This document shows positions 12,566 to 24,109 of a DNA stretch of 64,000 bases, piece by piece. Source of the stretch: Symbiodinium natans (lineage: Eukaryota; Sar; Dinophyceae; Suessiales; Symbiodiniaceae). Below the pieces are notes generated by a model that worked only from the letters and a program-made list of their open reading frames with translations, did no database searches and was not told the origin of the DNA. Position 1 is the stretch's first letter, and each line of letters opens with the position of its first letter. Position numbers and translations under genes: made by a program. The stretch covers positions 604,634 through 668,633 of the forward strand of contig CAJNDS010000669.1 of assembly GCA_905221605.1 (NCBI GenBank). Reading direction: 5' to 3'.

Positions 12566-13632
12566 TTTTGACATTAAAGATCTTGCAAGGATCTTGCACT
12601 TCTGACATGCGACAGTTTCTGTGAGTACGTAGTCCGGCAGACCCACACTAAGTTGGCCGTTCCGAAATAAGATTGCACCCACACACCCTCAAATGCCAGT
12701 CGGTCCTGCAAGAGATCGAACGAAAAGCCCCGGACATCGCCTCTGAGCGCCTTCGGCTGTGATTCAGGTCTTAGCGGCCTGTAGTGTACTAGCAGTCTTG
12801 ATCAGTTCATGGTCGTCATCTTTGGTGTCTCAAGACCCGGATCTCTACAACGCCAGGCAAACCTACACCGGGCTTTCTAACCATGGGAGAGGATTGGTGC
12901 ATGTCAACATGCCTTAGTCGCCTTGGTTTGCACCTTCCACTGAGCAGTTATCCCAATCGAGCGCTGGAGCAGAGACTTGATGCTGGTACTACTTTGCTAC
13001 GTAGCCTGAGCCGGGTCCGTGACGGGGTCGGTCCCACTGGTTGCCATCACGGCGCAGACCTGGACATGTAATCCTCTCCCGTCCGCAGCGTTGGGCGTTG
13101 CCCGGTGAGCCAGGTTCAACAGAAATACCGTTGTCGCTAACGACAAGCTGCTGGCATTGGAGGTCTGCTCAGGAGTTTGCACTTTTGGGACAGAGATAAC
13201 CTGTCTCGCGTAAACGTGACAGTTTCCATCCCTCTAGGTATTCATGCTTTTGCCTCTTAACTGTACCCGTGCCACAGGGCGAAGCCATCGAACTGTCCGC
13301 GACCAACGTCTCCTTGGCCACACGAGTTCTGTTCAGCAGCACGTACGAAACCAACAAGGCCGGCCAGAGGGGAAGTGGCTCTAGCAGGTACAGTTTCCTC
13401 CTGTTTACTTTAACCTGTCTTTATGAAGCCCATGCTGCCTCAAGTTGAGTAGAGCTTCGCCACAGCTAGACAAGAGAGGCCTGACATTCATCTGACTGCT
13501 TGGGAAGAAATTAGCATGTTGCAGAGTATCTCAGCAGGCTGAAGATGCCACCAATTCTCGTCGATGTGCTTTGTTGGAGTTGATCAGGCACTCCTGCTTG
13601 ATGGTCTGGCCGTCTTGGACAGCATGATCCAG
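11334..13632 (+). CDS. Membrane protein with sensor-like module, copy 1 (partial)
   Basis: Inferred exons: 11334-11378, 11450-11584, 11722-11779, 12089-12176, 13114-13162, 13278-13358, 13588-13632. Phases agree at every junction; donors are GT, GC, GC, GC, GT and GC. The product starts with a charged segment, then one transmembrane helix (core IGIKFIGLVALASLLAV). A helical module follows: YDLILTSSARMLALTG, DLRWRDEYFLKVEPLE, NTVVANDKLLALE, VLFSSTYETNK, LLLDGLAVLDSMIQ. The order SSAR..L, RW...Y, T..AND.L..E, Y...K, LLDG recurs at 16-17 kb. I recall similar SAR/TGD-type repeats in membrane sensors, but cannot name the domain with certainty. Start codon and downstream exons are unknown. Confidence 0.6.
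12345..12563. repeat. (CT)n microsatellite
   Basis: CT-rich low-complexity tract inside the inferred intron 12177-13113 of the membrane-protein gene. It generates spurious Ser/Leu open frames. Confidence 0.95.
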
Positions 13633-15245
13633 GAAGTGCGTTTCTTGCCTGCAGTAGTTGAAGCTCTCCGTCGTATAGATATCAGAAATGACGTGCGAAT
13701 AGGGCAGCCTTGTCGTTCAGGTTCGGTCTGTTGAGCAGAACAGACGCTGTCTGTTGCCTCTCAATGTTCATGGCCTGCGTTGATCCGATCACGGGAGACT
13801 GAGGAACGAACCACAAGAATACGCAATCCTGGTGGGGCATTGTCAGTCCGCATCTGACCTCAACCTGGAAGGAGTTGTTGGAAGCAACATTTGGACCCAA
13901 AAAACAGTTGCCACAATAATTGCTGAAGTCCAGACCATGTGGTACAGAGACATGAACCTGTGCCTGCGGATGATGCCGGATGCAGTCGTTCCAACTGGTG
14001 GATTTCGCTTTAGGGTACGCCTAAGATAGCTCAGGTCCATGGTGTTGCTTGCCTTTTTTGGCGAGTGCGCCATGACGGTTGCCGTGGAGCGGCTGGATCG
14101 CCGACTCGAGAAGTACTGGAAGGAAGCAGACCACGCGAGCACGGCGTGCCCCGTTAACTTTTTTCTCCTGTCGCATCTCCACTGTTTCGGGCTGACATTG
14201 TGGAAGCTACTTGTGGGTTGAAGTGCATTGGCAGGAGCAGCTTTAGCGAAGAATGGTGCCGGGCAATGTTTTGGTCACATTTTGCAGAGTCAAGTGGACA
14301 TGGCATCTCAGTGCTGATCCGGCAGAATCAGAGTTGAGCCCCAGCATCCTAGTGGTAACCCGAATGGTGTTGCCATTTTACTGCGACGTCGTCTCTCACT
14401 CTGACGGTACTCGATGGGGCCGTGAGGGTAGCGGGAGTCTGCGTTTTGTCTCCCGAGAGGTACAACTCTGAAATGCGGAGGAGCTTCTTGCAGCGAGCTC
14501 AGGGCACTGTGGAGTCAATACAGGGCAAGCTCTCCAAGAAGTTTTTGAGGCGGGGCAAAAAGTGAAAGGAGGACTTCTGTGTCAGGCTGCCAGAGAAAGC
14601 CATCTTTGCAGACATCAAGCCCTTTTGTGTTTGTTGTTGTGCTTGTTGTTGCGTTTGCTTCTACAGTGGGTTGTGGCGGCAATCTGCTCACACTCACAAA
14701 ATCTGCCAAACCCTAAACTGCCAGACCCTAAGCCCAAAGCCCTGAACCCCAAACCGTGGCGGGTGGCCCTGTCAGGCCGCTTCAGCTGCAAGTGGAGTCG
14801 GAAGCTCCTGCAGCTCCGCAGATGCTGCGGCGGAGGTGCCTTGGACGCATTTTTTTTTGTTGTGCTTTGCGCGTGCACTAGCCAAGTTACCGAAAACCTT
14901 AGCGCGCCACTTTCGTTGATTTTCGGAGTCCGGCTTCTTGCAGGGGTGCGGCCTGTGTCTGCTTCACGGATATGGTTGGCAGGTTGCGCATTTCAAAAAC
15001 GGTAGCGACACCAGTGGTGACAATGACAATCCGCTTCGGCAATTGTGATCTGCGTGCCCGGAAAGAATGCGCTTCGGAGTTGCCACAGCCTTGTCAAGAT
15101 TTAGAGCAGGTGATGTGCGAGGTGCAGAATCTGCTCTGTTTGGAGTGTGAGATTCGGCCCAGGTTGTTCTACCTTGCGATGTCCGCCGAAGTGTTCGCCC
15201 TCGCAGGCTTGTCTGAGCAAATTGCGATTCGAAGTCCGGGATCGG

Positions 15246-15273
15246 TTTAGGGTTTAGGGTTTAGGGTTTAGGG
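15246..15273 (-). repeat. Four TTTAGGG copies
   Basis: Short telomere-type run in the orientation opposite to most others in the window, lying between the two sensor-like modules. Confidence 0.95.
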
Positions 15274-16008
15274 TACATGGTTCATACCTGCACTAAGGGC
15301 ATAGGCAGCACCCTCAGAAGCCCAAAGAGCATGCCCTCAGCGACAGCCGCAAGATGACGTGCAGACTTTGGGCTGCCTCACCCTGTCATAGAGAGGTTGA
15401 GGGGTTCAGGGCTTAGGTTTTAGAGGGTATTCGGATTTCTGGACAAGGAGCTTGATTTCGAACAACTCCCCCCCCGCCCGCCCCATTGCCACTTGGCCAG
15501 GTTTTGCGATACCAGCTGTGTTGACATTGGTAGCGCCTTGATTCGAACAGCGCAGTTGGCTCGAGAGATCTCGAGAGGGTGTTCTTGCGCACTCATTTGG
15601 AGGTTGTTCAATTTCGGGGGATCGTTTTTGCTGTATACCTTACGGCTGCGAAATCTGAGGCTCTGTACAAAGCAGAGGGAAATGATCCACTACAGCAGCT
15701 GATCGTCCACGCCAAAGACACCGCGCCTTGCCCTGCAGTCAGCGGACAAAAGAGCGCAGCAACGGGTTCGCACATTCTCTTTGCAGCGCAGAGTGCTAAG
15801 GTCAATGGAGGGCTTCGGCAAAGTCGGCGCATGTTTTTATCTAACAGATAACCGCCCGAAGCCCCGATGACTTTCAGCAAATGCTGGATCATGCCCCGCT
15901 GAACCCCGATGGCTTGTAAGCCCTCAACTAAACGGCACAGAGGCTGATGGGACCTTTAAAGTCCCAAAGCACATGCCTCGCACCATCTTGAACTGTGGAC
16001 TTGTCAAG

Positions 16009-17145
16009 GAGTTCTACGACGTGGCCCTGACTTCTAGCGCGCGACTCTGCGTCCTGTCCCACGACACGCGCTGGTCAACGGACGGTCTTCGATTCTGCCT
16101 TGGAACTTGCTGGTGTTATTTTCCTGCATCGAATCCCCAAACTCTTAATTCTTGAGCCGTAAGGCCGTAAGGGTTAGTTTTGTGGTCGACTCACGTGTTG
16201 AATGTCCAGTCGTGTGCAATCCTTGCGTGGAACATCTTCGCGTTTCGATCTGCCGTAGCTGCCCTAGCTGGAGTCAATGGCTCTGTTCAAGCGAGCACCC
16301 TTGAGAGAGTCCTGTAGTGGCCGTTTCAAGCCAAACTGGTTGCAGGAGTATGACGGCTTTGTTGCCCCCATCGACGCAGCACTTGCAGGGCTGCAAGAGG
16401 CACCGCGTGACAACGCGTGACAACGCCAGGGAGATCCGGCGTAGAACTCGGCTTTCTTTCCGGTGGCCTTCGTTCTTTTCGTGCTTGGAGTTCTTGAGTT
16501 CTTGAGAGTTGCAGCACCCGGTTGAACCTTATCCTTGAGGGCTCGCATTCCCTGCTCATCCCGATGTCACCCCTTTTATCGGAGACATGACCTTTTGCAG
16601 GTGGCGCCCGATGTGGCCGCTGAGTTCGCCGCAACCACGTCCGCTGCAAATGATGCGCTCATCGCAGCTTGGGTGCTCCTGGTCCCTCCCCCCCCCGCTC
16701 CCCTCACCCTGCCTACAACACATGCTTCCCGTACTGCTATCCTGCCAACAAGTGATGATCGAAATCTTTCGTGTGGCGTGGTTGTAACCTGACAAAAGGT
16801 GAGGGACAGCGGTGTATCTCCTCTCTCACGAACGAAGCCTTCAGCCCAACCTGCCCACACTGGCTACTGTGAGGACATGGAGACTGCAGCCCTTGAAGTC
16901 TGTGGTTCCGATCCAGAAAAGGGCCGAGGCATTTTGTGGCCCAGCGGCTTTCGTCACTGTTTCTGCTTCTTTGTCCCTTCTGACTCGAAGCCCAAGGCCT
17001 GAAAACCGCATGAGCGTGAGAAGTCAGGTTCAGTCCGGCCTACGAAGGCAACAAAACCTTGCTCCTGGACGGGATACGCGCCGTCACTGCAGCTGCTGAG
17101 CAGCAGCGCCAACTTTTTGAGGACGAAGAAGAGCAGCACCACACT
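16009..17145 (+). CDS. Sensor-like module, copy 2 (partial; same or neighbouring gene)
   Basis: Inferred exons: 16009-16080, 16346-16399, 16601-16666, 16874-16935 and 17028-about 17145. Phases agree; donors are GA, GC, GC and GT. Landmarks in order: EFYDVALTSSARLCVLSHD, TRW...EYDGFVAPIDAALAG, FAATTSAANDALIA, a short METAALEV segment, then SPAYEGNKTLLLDGIRAV and a Glu/Gln-rich end. These align element by element with copy 1, so the two are repeats of one module of roughly 140 residues. A hydrophobic segment at 17416-17460 (GILLIVSTFLIVSA) could be the next membrane helix, but I could not join it in phase. Whether both modules lie in one protein is inference. Confidence 0.6.
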
Positions 17146-17149
17146 GTCA

Positions 17150-18280
17150 GCCGTGCCCCGCCATGCAATGCATTGCATCTGAAGCCTCATGGTGTCAACA
17201 TGGTGTCAACATGGTGTGAACCGCATGCCTCAGCCCACAGTGGACAAGAAGCAAAAGGTGTATGACAGTGTATGAGCTGCATAAACCCTAGTAGGCGCGT
17301 TGTTGTGTGTGCTGTGGCTGGTATGTGCCAGACTTGACTGACAGAGCCCCGTACCCAGCTTTGCCACATTTGGCCATTCCAACATAGCGATGCCTTCCCA
17401 AAATGCGTGCGCAGGCATCCTCCTGATTGTGAGTACCTTCCTCATTGTTTCCGCGGACCTTTGCACAGTTGCGCCTCGGTCCCGAAACATCTCAGCACTC
17501 AGGAAACTCTAAGCTCGAAACCCACAACTCCTTAAGCCCCCTAAACCCCCTAAACCCCCAAAATCCTACAACAAAGTCATCGCTGGGTTTGGCGGATTCC
17601 CAGGTGATTGCAGCTTGGATGGAAGCTCTTTCCGTGGCCACCGACGCCTGTCCAGAAATGCCGTTTGCGTTCCTGGCAGCTCCTTCAATGATTCAAGGGT
17701 GGGGCCTTTTAAGGACATGAGAAGTGAAATGAAGTTAATGGCTTGTACGGGGGCCCCTCCCTCCCCTTTCCCGGCCCCTAAACTGTGGTCCCTCCCTCCC
17801 CTTTTCTTTCAGGGGCGCAGGTGTTAACGTGTTGACATGGCTGGGCATCAACATGGGCGAGTCTTTGGCCATATACTTCTCACGAGCAACGCTGCACCAA
17901 AAGAGAGCGGGTTTTTCTCAAGCTTGTCGGTCGGCACCTGCCCAAGTCCGAGCGCGCTGCAGCAGATATCTCACAACGCGACAAATATCAGGTGAACATG
18001 GATGAGTTCGGTTCGCTCATATCGCCCAGTCGAACAAGAACCTTCTTCGCCCCAGATGCCACAGCCTCTCTGTTCCTGCTCCCTAGCTTTCCTGCGCCAC
18101 CCCAGAGGACCCACGGTTTCTAACGGGCATAATGTGGTGACCGTAAGCGGTGACTCACGATGAATCCGAAATTAGCATGAAATAAGTCATGATGAACGTG
18201 TCATGAGCAAGGACAGCGACGACGCAGATGCATCAGCAAATCAGAAATTCGTACTGGGCTGCCTGGCAAGGCTTCAGATC
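17150..18280. other. No exon confidently recognised
   Basis: Apart from the hydrophobic stretch at 17416-17460, which may belong to the sensor-like gene, only short open frames without motifs are seen. Confidence 0.4.
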
Positions 18281-18369
18281 TGTCGGTAGGTAGCCCCATC
18301 ATCATTGCAGTCTCAAGAGTTCTTAGGGTTCCACGCCCTAGAATTGAGGCGTCCTCTGCCGAGTTTCAG

Positions 18370-18479
18370 GTTTCTGAGGTTTCTGAGGTTTCTGAGGATT
18401 CTGAGGTTTCTGAAGCAGCAGAGGAGTTTGGCACTGAGGACTCCTGGATCTGGTCAAAGTGGCCTTCAACCCCCCGAAG
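18370..18479 (+). CDS. Possible exon with ValSerGlu repeats
   Basis: After TTTCAG the + frame reads four to five ValSerGlu units from a 9-bp repeat GTTTCTGAG (18370-18411), then an acidic/aromatic stretch AAEEFGTEDSWIWSKWPSTP. The frame is open upstream to about 18240. The overlapping minus frame is also open (SerGluThr units), so strand is uncertain, but the non-repeat tail favours +. Function unknown. Confidence 0.3.
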
Positions 18480-18740
18480 GGTGGCACCGACGCTCCGAGA
18501 GAACGGATTCCGGTCTACGGGTCTAATGGGTCTAATGGGTCTAAGACCTACAGCGCACTGAGGTACCAGAGTCTTCCATGTTGCACTCACTTTCTCCGAT
18601 CCCGGATGAACACAAGAACCGTCAGTGGCCGTTGTGTCAGGAAGACGAGGTCATCTGTGACATCCCGGATGAAACTGGAGGTGGGGCACTGACACACCCG
18701 TCCCTGACGCGGTCTAACTCGCCGTGCGAAGCTATTGGCC

Positions 18741-18888
18741 GCGTCATCGGGACCTAGCAGCTTCTCGTACTGTATAGAGCATCAGTACACGTCCCACGAG
18801 GCATTGAAGTACCCCCAAGTGATGGCATACATCAATGTCACATTCAAAGCCCTCGTGGATGACATGACTAATTACACTTTCCAAGCAT
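18741..18888 (+). CDS. Possible exon of an unknown protein
   Basis: The + frame reads a protein-like peptide with SYCIEHQYTSHEALKYPQVM and then AYINVTFKALVDDM, ending TFQ before GC. A further candidate with DEVICDIPDETGGG lies at 18640-18695. Neither matches a family I know. A minus frame is open across the same bases. Confidence 0.3.
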
Positions 18889-18889
18889 G

Positions 18890-20335
18890 TGCAGCGCAGG
18901 GTGAAGTAGATGTGCCTTGTAGTTGCACGCTTGTCTTGTCTTGCAGAGTTTGCATGCATAGCCGGCATAGCCGGCTGAGGGCATGTCGTTTGGCGCAATG
19001 TGGCTTGCAGGTGGTTTATTCTTGGATGTGCCACCAAAGGTGCTGTCATCCAGGAATCTGCGTGTTGGGCGGCGTTCGGGTTCAAAGCTCTGCGTCAAGC
19101 CCGGGCAATCTACAGCATCGCTTCTAAAGTTTGGTGCCTGCGCCGGCAACATCGCAAGCTCTGAAGCAAAGATGCTGCAGATGCTGGCGCGCAATAGATT
19201 TTCAACCGATATTTCTGGTCGGATTGGTCGGTTAATTTGCAAAGACTGGTGGATCTCAGCTTGCTGATGCACACTGTGCATCCTCACCGTGGCACAAGGA
19301 GTGAAAGAGTTGCCTCGACTCCTAGACCTCCCATCAGCCTTCCTTCATAGAGCTGTGAGAGTTTCTTAGAAATTAGTCCGCATTGCGGATGCGTCCTGAC
19401 TTCTCGTCGCCAATTCGCCCAAGTGGGTTCTCAGGTGCAAGATACGCGGTTGGGCCGCCATCCGCACATCAGGCTGGCTTCGAAGGCGTCGCCAGGCCAT
19501 CCATGCCCTCAACCAGGAAATCGGAGCAAAAGCAGTCGGAGCCTGGTGCACCAGGGACTTCTCGCAGTTAAGTTGGGAGGGATACCCCCTCACAAGTGCA
19601 AGTGTAAATGGATGCAGGAAGTTTGGCAGGCAAACTTCGAAAGAGTCCCGCTCCTTGCCAACCCAACCCGCAACATGCCAAACTACCCACAAAAAGAAAC
19701 AGAATTTCCCCCCCGCTAGACATTCTCTACTCGTTCGTAGCATTCCCCTGAAGTTCTGAAACCTTAAAGCCTTCTCCCACATGGGATGTTGAGAGGCTCA
19801 GATTCGGATTGCAAGCCGCTTCAGAGGATACCTAACCAGGAGGGGCAGGGATGAAATCTGGGGGAGTTTATGATGCCTCTAGTCGGTCATGGGGTCCAGC
19901 TTCAAGTGTGGCACCGCATCACTCCTGAGCGCAGCTGCCCCATCGGATTGTTACGTGAACCATCGTGGTCGACGCCAGTTCAGACTGCAGACATGTTGTG
20001 TGCGCCTCACGAGTCTTTCAGACCTCCCAACAATTGTCAACCCCTAAAGCCCGGTGAGCCTCCTAGGCCCTTTAAGCCTCTTTAAGCCCCGTAAACTTCC
20101 TGTAAACCCTAAACTAAACCCTGAACCCCAGACCCCCAACTGAAGTCACAGGACCGGGCGCGGAAACTTGGTGGCGAAGGTGGTACCCAAGACGGACCAG
20201 CAGCCCTGCTCATCATGCTCCCGGTTTAGGGTTCGGGGTCTTCAGGTCTTCCAATATCCATGACATGCATTGACGATGATTGGCCCACCTTGGCTCTCGT
20301 GTTTCTGTCCTTGCCCTGCGAACCGCAGCTCTTGC
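18890..20335. other. No gene recognised
   Basis: Open frames of 60-140 codons occur on both strands with no shared motif, and C-rich telomere-like remnants appear near 20040-20130. Nothing can be supported. Confidence 0.45.
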
Positions 20336-20340
20336 AGTGC

Positions 20341-20469
20341 CCCTAAACCCACCCAAACCCCAAACCCCAAACCCCTAAACCCTAAACCCTAAACCCTAAA
20401 CCCTAAACCCTAAACCCTAAACCCTAAACCCTAAACCCTAAACCCTAAACCCTAAACCCTAAACCCTAA
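20341..20469 (+). repeat. CCCTAAA telomere-type block
   Basis: About 17 near-perfect CCCTAAA copies. Together with the opposite-strand block at 20573-20620 it flanks a short exon-like segment. Confidence 0.95.
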
Positions 20470-20483
20470 TTGCTTTTGGGAAG

Positions 20484-20570
20484 GAGTCCTTGCCGCCGGA
20501 GTTGGCGCAGCGGCTCACAAAGCTGGATCCATGGAGCGAGGACCCTGACCTCAAAGCCCAACACAGTTAA
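20484..20570 (+). CDS. Possible exon trapped between inverted telomere-type blocks
   Basis: Following GGGAAG, the frame reads ESLPPELAQRLTKLDPWSED and PDLKAQHS before a stop. The composition is protein-like and helical. No family is recognised. Only about 100 bp separates two telomere-type blocks of opposite orientation. Confidence 0.3.
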   Translation, partial: ESLPPELAQRLTKLDPWSEDPDLKAQHS

Positions 20571-20572
20571 GC

Positions 20573-20620
20573 CTTAGGGTTTAGGGTTTAGGGTTTAGGG
20601 TTTAGGGTTTAGGGTTTAGG
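20573..20620 (-). repeat. TTTAGGG telomere-type block
   Basis: About seven copies of TTTAGGG, inverted relative to the block at 20341-20469. Confidence 0.95.
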
Positions 20621-20629
20621 AAAGTTGGA

Positions 20630-22345
20630 CACCCAAAGATGGTGACAGACAAAAAGAGTGAGATTGACAACGACCAAGCAGAAGCACCACACCCCCCCCT
20701 TTCGGGAATTCAGTGACGGGGAAGGCTCATGAAGTATTTGTACAGTCCTAAAACCTTCAAAACTGCGTAAAAACCCAGACGAAGCCGGACATGGTGCTTT
20801 GCTAAGCAGGAGCTCAATTTCCGCCACGCCTTCCTGGGGCAGAATGGCACCGCCCATCTTGCCAGTCCTCCAAGCTTGGGTTGAGTCTTGTCTTCGCGAT
20901 TGCAAGGGGAACCCAGACTTAGGAATCAGGGATACGAGGCCCCAAGGCTTACATTCCTTCATCGTGCCTTTCGGCCGCGGGATCCCGTGATGAGCACATG
21001 CAAGGTCGGTGCTGTTTCTACCAGACACTCTTGAAATCGTTATCGTAGGAACCTGAAACGTGACTCCATAATTAAATCAGAAAATCCAGCGGCATGCACG
21101 CTGGCGGGATTCCTCTACGCCCCATGCTGCATGCCCCAAACGGAAACAGGCTCGACCCTGAAGTTTGGCTTGGGCTGAGGCACCCTTTGTCAGCTGCCTG
21201 CAGTCCTTGCAGATTCTCGAGCTTGGCCCTAAGCCCTACAGCACGAGGTCTCGCTGCCACAATCATGCAGACTCTTCTGGCGGACCTTAAGCCTATACCA
21301 AGTATTCTTTAGCTTCGAGACCCAAACCCCAACGCCCTCGAACCCTAAGCTCAGGGTTTGAAGTCTTTCGCCGTGCAGAGCCACGCGCTTCCAGGGACCC
21401 ATGACAATCATAAGTTCCTGTTTCTTGCCACAAGCTCGTCTATTCGCACAGTAAAGTGCCCCTTTGCAAATCTTTGTGTTGCTCGTGGGTACATTTGCCA
21501 TAGCATCATCATAGTCTCCATGATAACAATCGTTTCGTATGGCTTCTATTTGACGTCTCATCTTCATTGCTAAGCCTTCAATTAAACCCTGCAAGCCCCG
21601 AACACGCATGACACCCGACACGTTATGCTAATGTGGAGGTGGGGCTCTAAATAGGAAAAGACGCTCATAAACCACTTCTTACTGGACACGTGATGCTGTT
21701 GCAATTAAAAAGGTGAGCGAACGCAGGAAAGCTGAGCGAATGCACAACACGCCGGATGTGGAATATTGAGTACATGCCGTATCTCTCCAGAGTCACCCGA
21801 TTCTTTCGAGCGCTGGATTCTCGAATGAAATAGCCCCGAACCCCCCAAAGCTCTGAATCCCAAACGACCCCAATGCCTCCCTCAAACCCTCACTCCCAAG
21901 CCCCCCAAACCCCCAAGCTCCACAAAGCTTCCCAAACCCCCTCAAAACTCCCCTAACCCCCCTCAAAACCCTCCAAAACCCTCCAAAACCCCCCAAACCC
22001 TAAACTTCCTCAGTTGATCTGATCGAATCGGCTCATCCCTGGAGCTCCCAGGTTGTGCGGCAACTACGTCGGCTCGAAAGGCCGAGCACTTAGGTGTCGT
22101 GGTGGTCTTCTCGTTTTCGGTTTCGTGTTCCCTGAGGGGGGCGGGTTGTTAGGGGGGTTTGGTGTTGAGCTTTTTTTGTAAAAGGGGAGGCGGGGGGAGT
22201 GGTTTAGGCCTTGCTTTTGCGTGTTTTTTTTGGTGGCAGGGGGTGGGCAGGGAGGATTTTGGCGTTTTTGGTTTTTTTCGGGCTTTCGGGGGGTTTAGCT
22301 TAAGGGCGCTTAAAGTTGAAGGGGAGTCTCGGGTTGGAGTATGAG
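20630..22345. other. No gene recognised
   Basis: Short open frames on both strands and C-rich telomere-like degenerate text at 21835-22005. Nothing supportable. Confidence 0.45.
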
Positions 22346-22354
22346 TTCAAAAAG

Positions 22355-22620
22355 TAGCCGCCTATCTGTTTTGGATAGGTACCTATTGGATAGGGGTCTA
22401 TCGCAATCAGGATAGGTCCCTATCCGTACCCCCCTACCCCCAGGCGATAGACCCCTATCCCCAGGGGTCTCCCCGATGTGGATAGGTACCTATGCATAGG
22501 CCCCTGTCCGGAAAGGATAGGGGTCTATATATAGGGGGCTGTCGCCCGGACCTAGACCCGTATCCGTGGCATAGACCCCTATCCCTTTCCGATAGGGCCC
22601 TATCCGTCCCTTCCTTCGTC
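22355..22620. repeat. GATAGGGGTCTATC-type palindromic array, left arm
   Basis: A cluster of short near-palindromes built from ATAGGGGTCTAT, GATAGGTACCTAT and ATAGACCCCTATC in both orientations, with little else between them. A matching array lies at 24110-24420, on the other side of the degenerate telomere-type block. Confidence 0.9.
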
Positions 22621-23280
22621 GCCTCACAACTATACCCTAAGCCCTGAGTCCCTACACCCTAAACCCTAAGCCCTAAGCCTGAGCCCTAAAAAACCCTAAT
22701 CCCGAAACCCAAAAAGAAACCCTAATCCCTAAAAACCCTAAACCCTAAATCCAGCCCTAAACCCAAAAAAACCTAAACCCTAAAGAACCCCTAAGAAACC
22801 CTAATCCCAAAAAAAACCGTAAACCCTAAATCCAGCCCTAAACCCTAAAAACCTGTCCCTAAACCCTAAACCCTGAACCCTAAACCCTAAACCCTAAACC
22901 CTAAACAACCCTAAACCATAAAAACCCCGAAACCCAATAAGCCCTAAACCCTAAACCCTAAACCCTAGACCCTAAACCCTAAACCCTAAACCCGAAACCC
23001 TAAACCCTAAACCCTAAACCCTAAACCCTAAACCCTAAACCCTAAACCCTAAACCCTAAACCCAGCCTTATGCCCAGAAAAAATCCCTAAGCCCTAAACC
23101 CTTAAGAACCCTAAACCCTAAAAACCCCTCAGCCCTCAACCCTTAAAAAACCCTAAGCCCTAAACCCTGAAAACCCTAAACCCTAAACCCTAAAAACCCT
23201 AAACCCTAAACCGTACAAACCTCGGAACCCTATAAGCCCTACACCCTTAGAACCCCTTGCCCTAAACCCTAAAAAACCCT

Positions 23281-23452
23281 CAACTTCAAACCCCGAAAAC
23301 CCTAAACCCAAAAAAACCCTAAGCATAGGCATGTTTTTTCAAGCCCATCATGCGAGCATTCTGTGTGCAAATGGGGGGGGGTTGCGCCCCCCCCCCAAAC
23401 CCCCGCTTAATTCTTTTTCGAACCCATCATGCGAGTGGTGTTTGCAAATGGG
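23281..23452 (+). repeat. 172-bp direct repeat, copy A
   Basis: Begins CAACTTCAAACCCCGAAA, contains GGCATGTTTTTTCAAGCC, two CCCATCATGCGAG motifs and a poly(G)-TTGCG-poly(C) hairpin, and ends TTTGCAAATGGG. It reads the same as copy B at 23505-23676, 224 bp downstream. Confidence 0.93.
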
Positions 23453-23504
23453 ACGAAACCCAAAAAGAAACCCTAATCCCTAAAAACCCTGAACCCTAAA
23501 CCCT

Positions 23505-23676
23505 CAACTTCAAACCCCGAAAACCCTAAACCCAAAAAAACCCTAAGCATAGGCATGTTTTTTCAAGCCCATCATGCGAGCATTCTGTGTGCAAATGGGG
23601 GGGGGTTGCGCCCCCCCCCCAAACCCCCGCTTAATTCTTTTTCGAACCCATCATGCGAGTGGTGTTTGCAAATGGG
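23505..23676 (+). repeat. 172-bp direct repeat, copy B
   Basis: Same length as copy A and I see no mismatch by eye, including the G and C homopolymers of the hairpin. The match suggests recent duplication or gene conversion, or collapse and copying in assembly. Confidence 0.93.
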
Positions 23677-23757
23677 AAGGGGGGGGGTAAAAATCCCTAA
23701 ACCCTAAACCCCAAAAAAAACCCAAACCCTAAGAATCTTTAAGTCCTAAAAGCCTAA

Positions 23758-23869
23758 ACAGAGGCATGTTTTTTCAAGCCCATCATGCGAGCAGTGTGTG
23801 TGTCAAATGGGGGGGGGCTGCGCCCCCCCCAACCCCCCCGCTTAATTCTTTTTCGAACCCATCATGCGG
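23758..23869 (+). repeat. Partial third copy of the 172-bp repeat
   Basis: Carries the GGCATGTTTTTTCAAGCC, CCCATCATGCGAG and hairpin core with several substitutions (GCAGTGTGTGTGTCAAATG), truncated at the second CCCATCATGCG. Confidence 0.9.
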
Positions 23870-24109
23870 GGAAGAATCCCTGTACCCTAAACCCCAAAAA
23901 ACCCTAAACCCTAAAAATCTGTAAGCCCTAAAAACCCCCTAGAACCCAAAAAACCCGAAACCCTCCCTAATCCCGAAACCCGAAAACCCCTAAAGCCTAA
24001 AAAGCTCTGAGGCCTGAACAAGAAATCCTAAACCCTAAAAACCCCTAAACTCTGAACCCCCCCAAAACCCTACAAAAACCCTACACCCTAAACTCTCGCT
24101 CGAGCACAA

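Larger units (their letters stand above)
22622..24093 (+). repeat. Degenerate CCCTAAA island, 1.47 kb
   Basis: The largest telomere-type tract in the window. Units vary widely (CCCTAAA, CCCTAATC, CCCGAAA, CCCTAAGC, runs of extra A). It contains a 172-bp direct duplication and a third partial copy, described separately. Confidence 0.93.
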
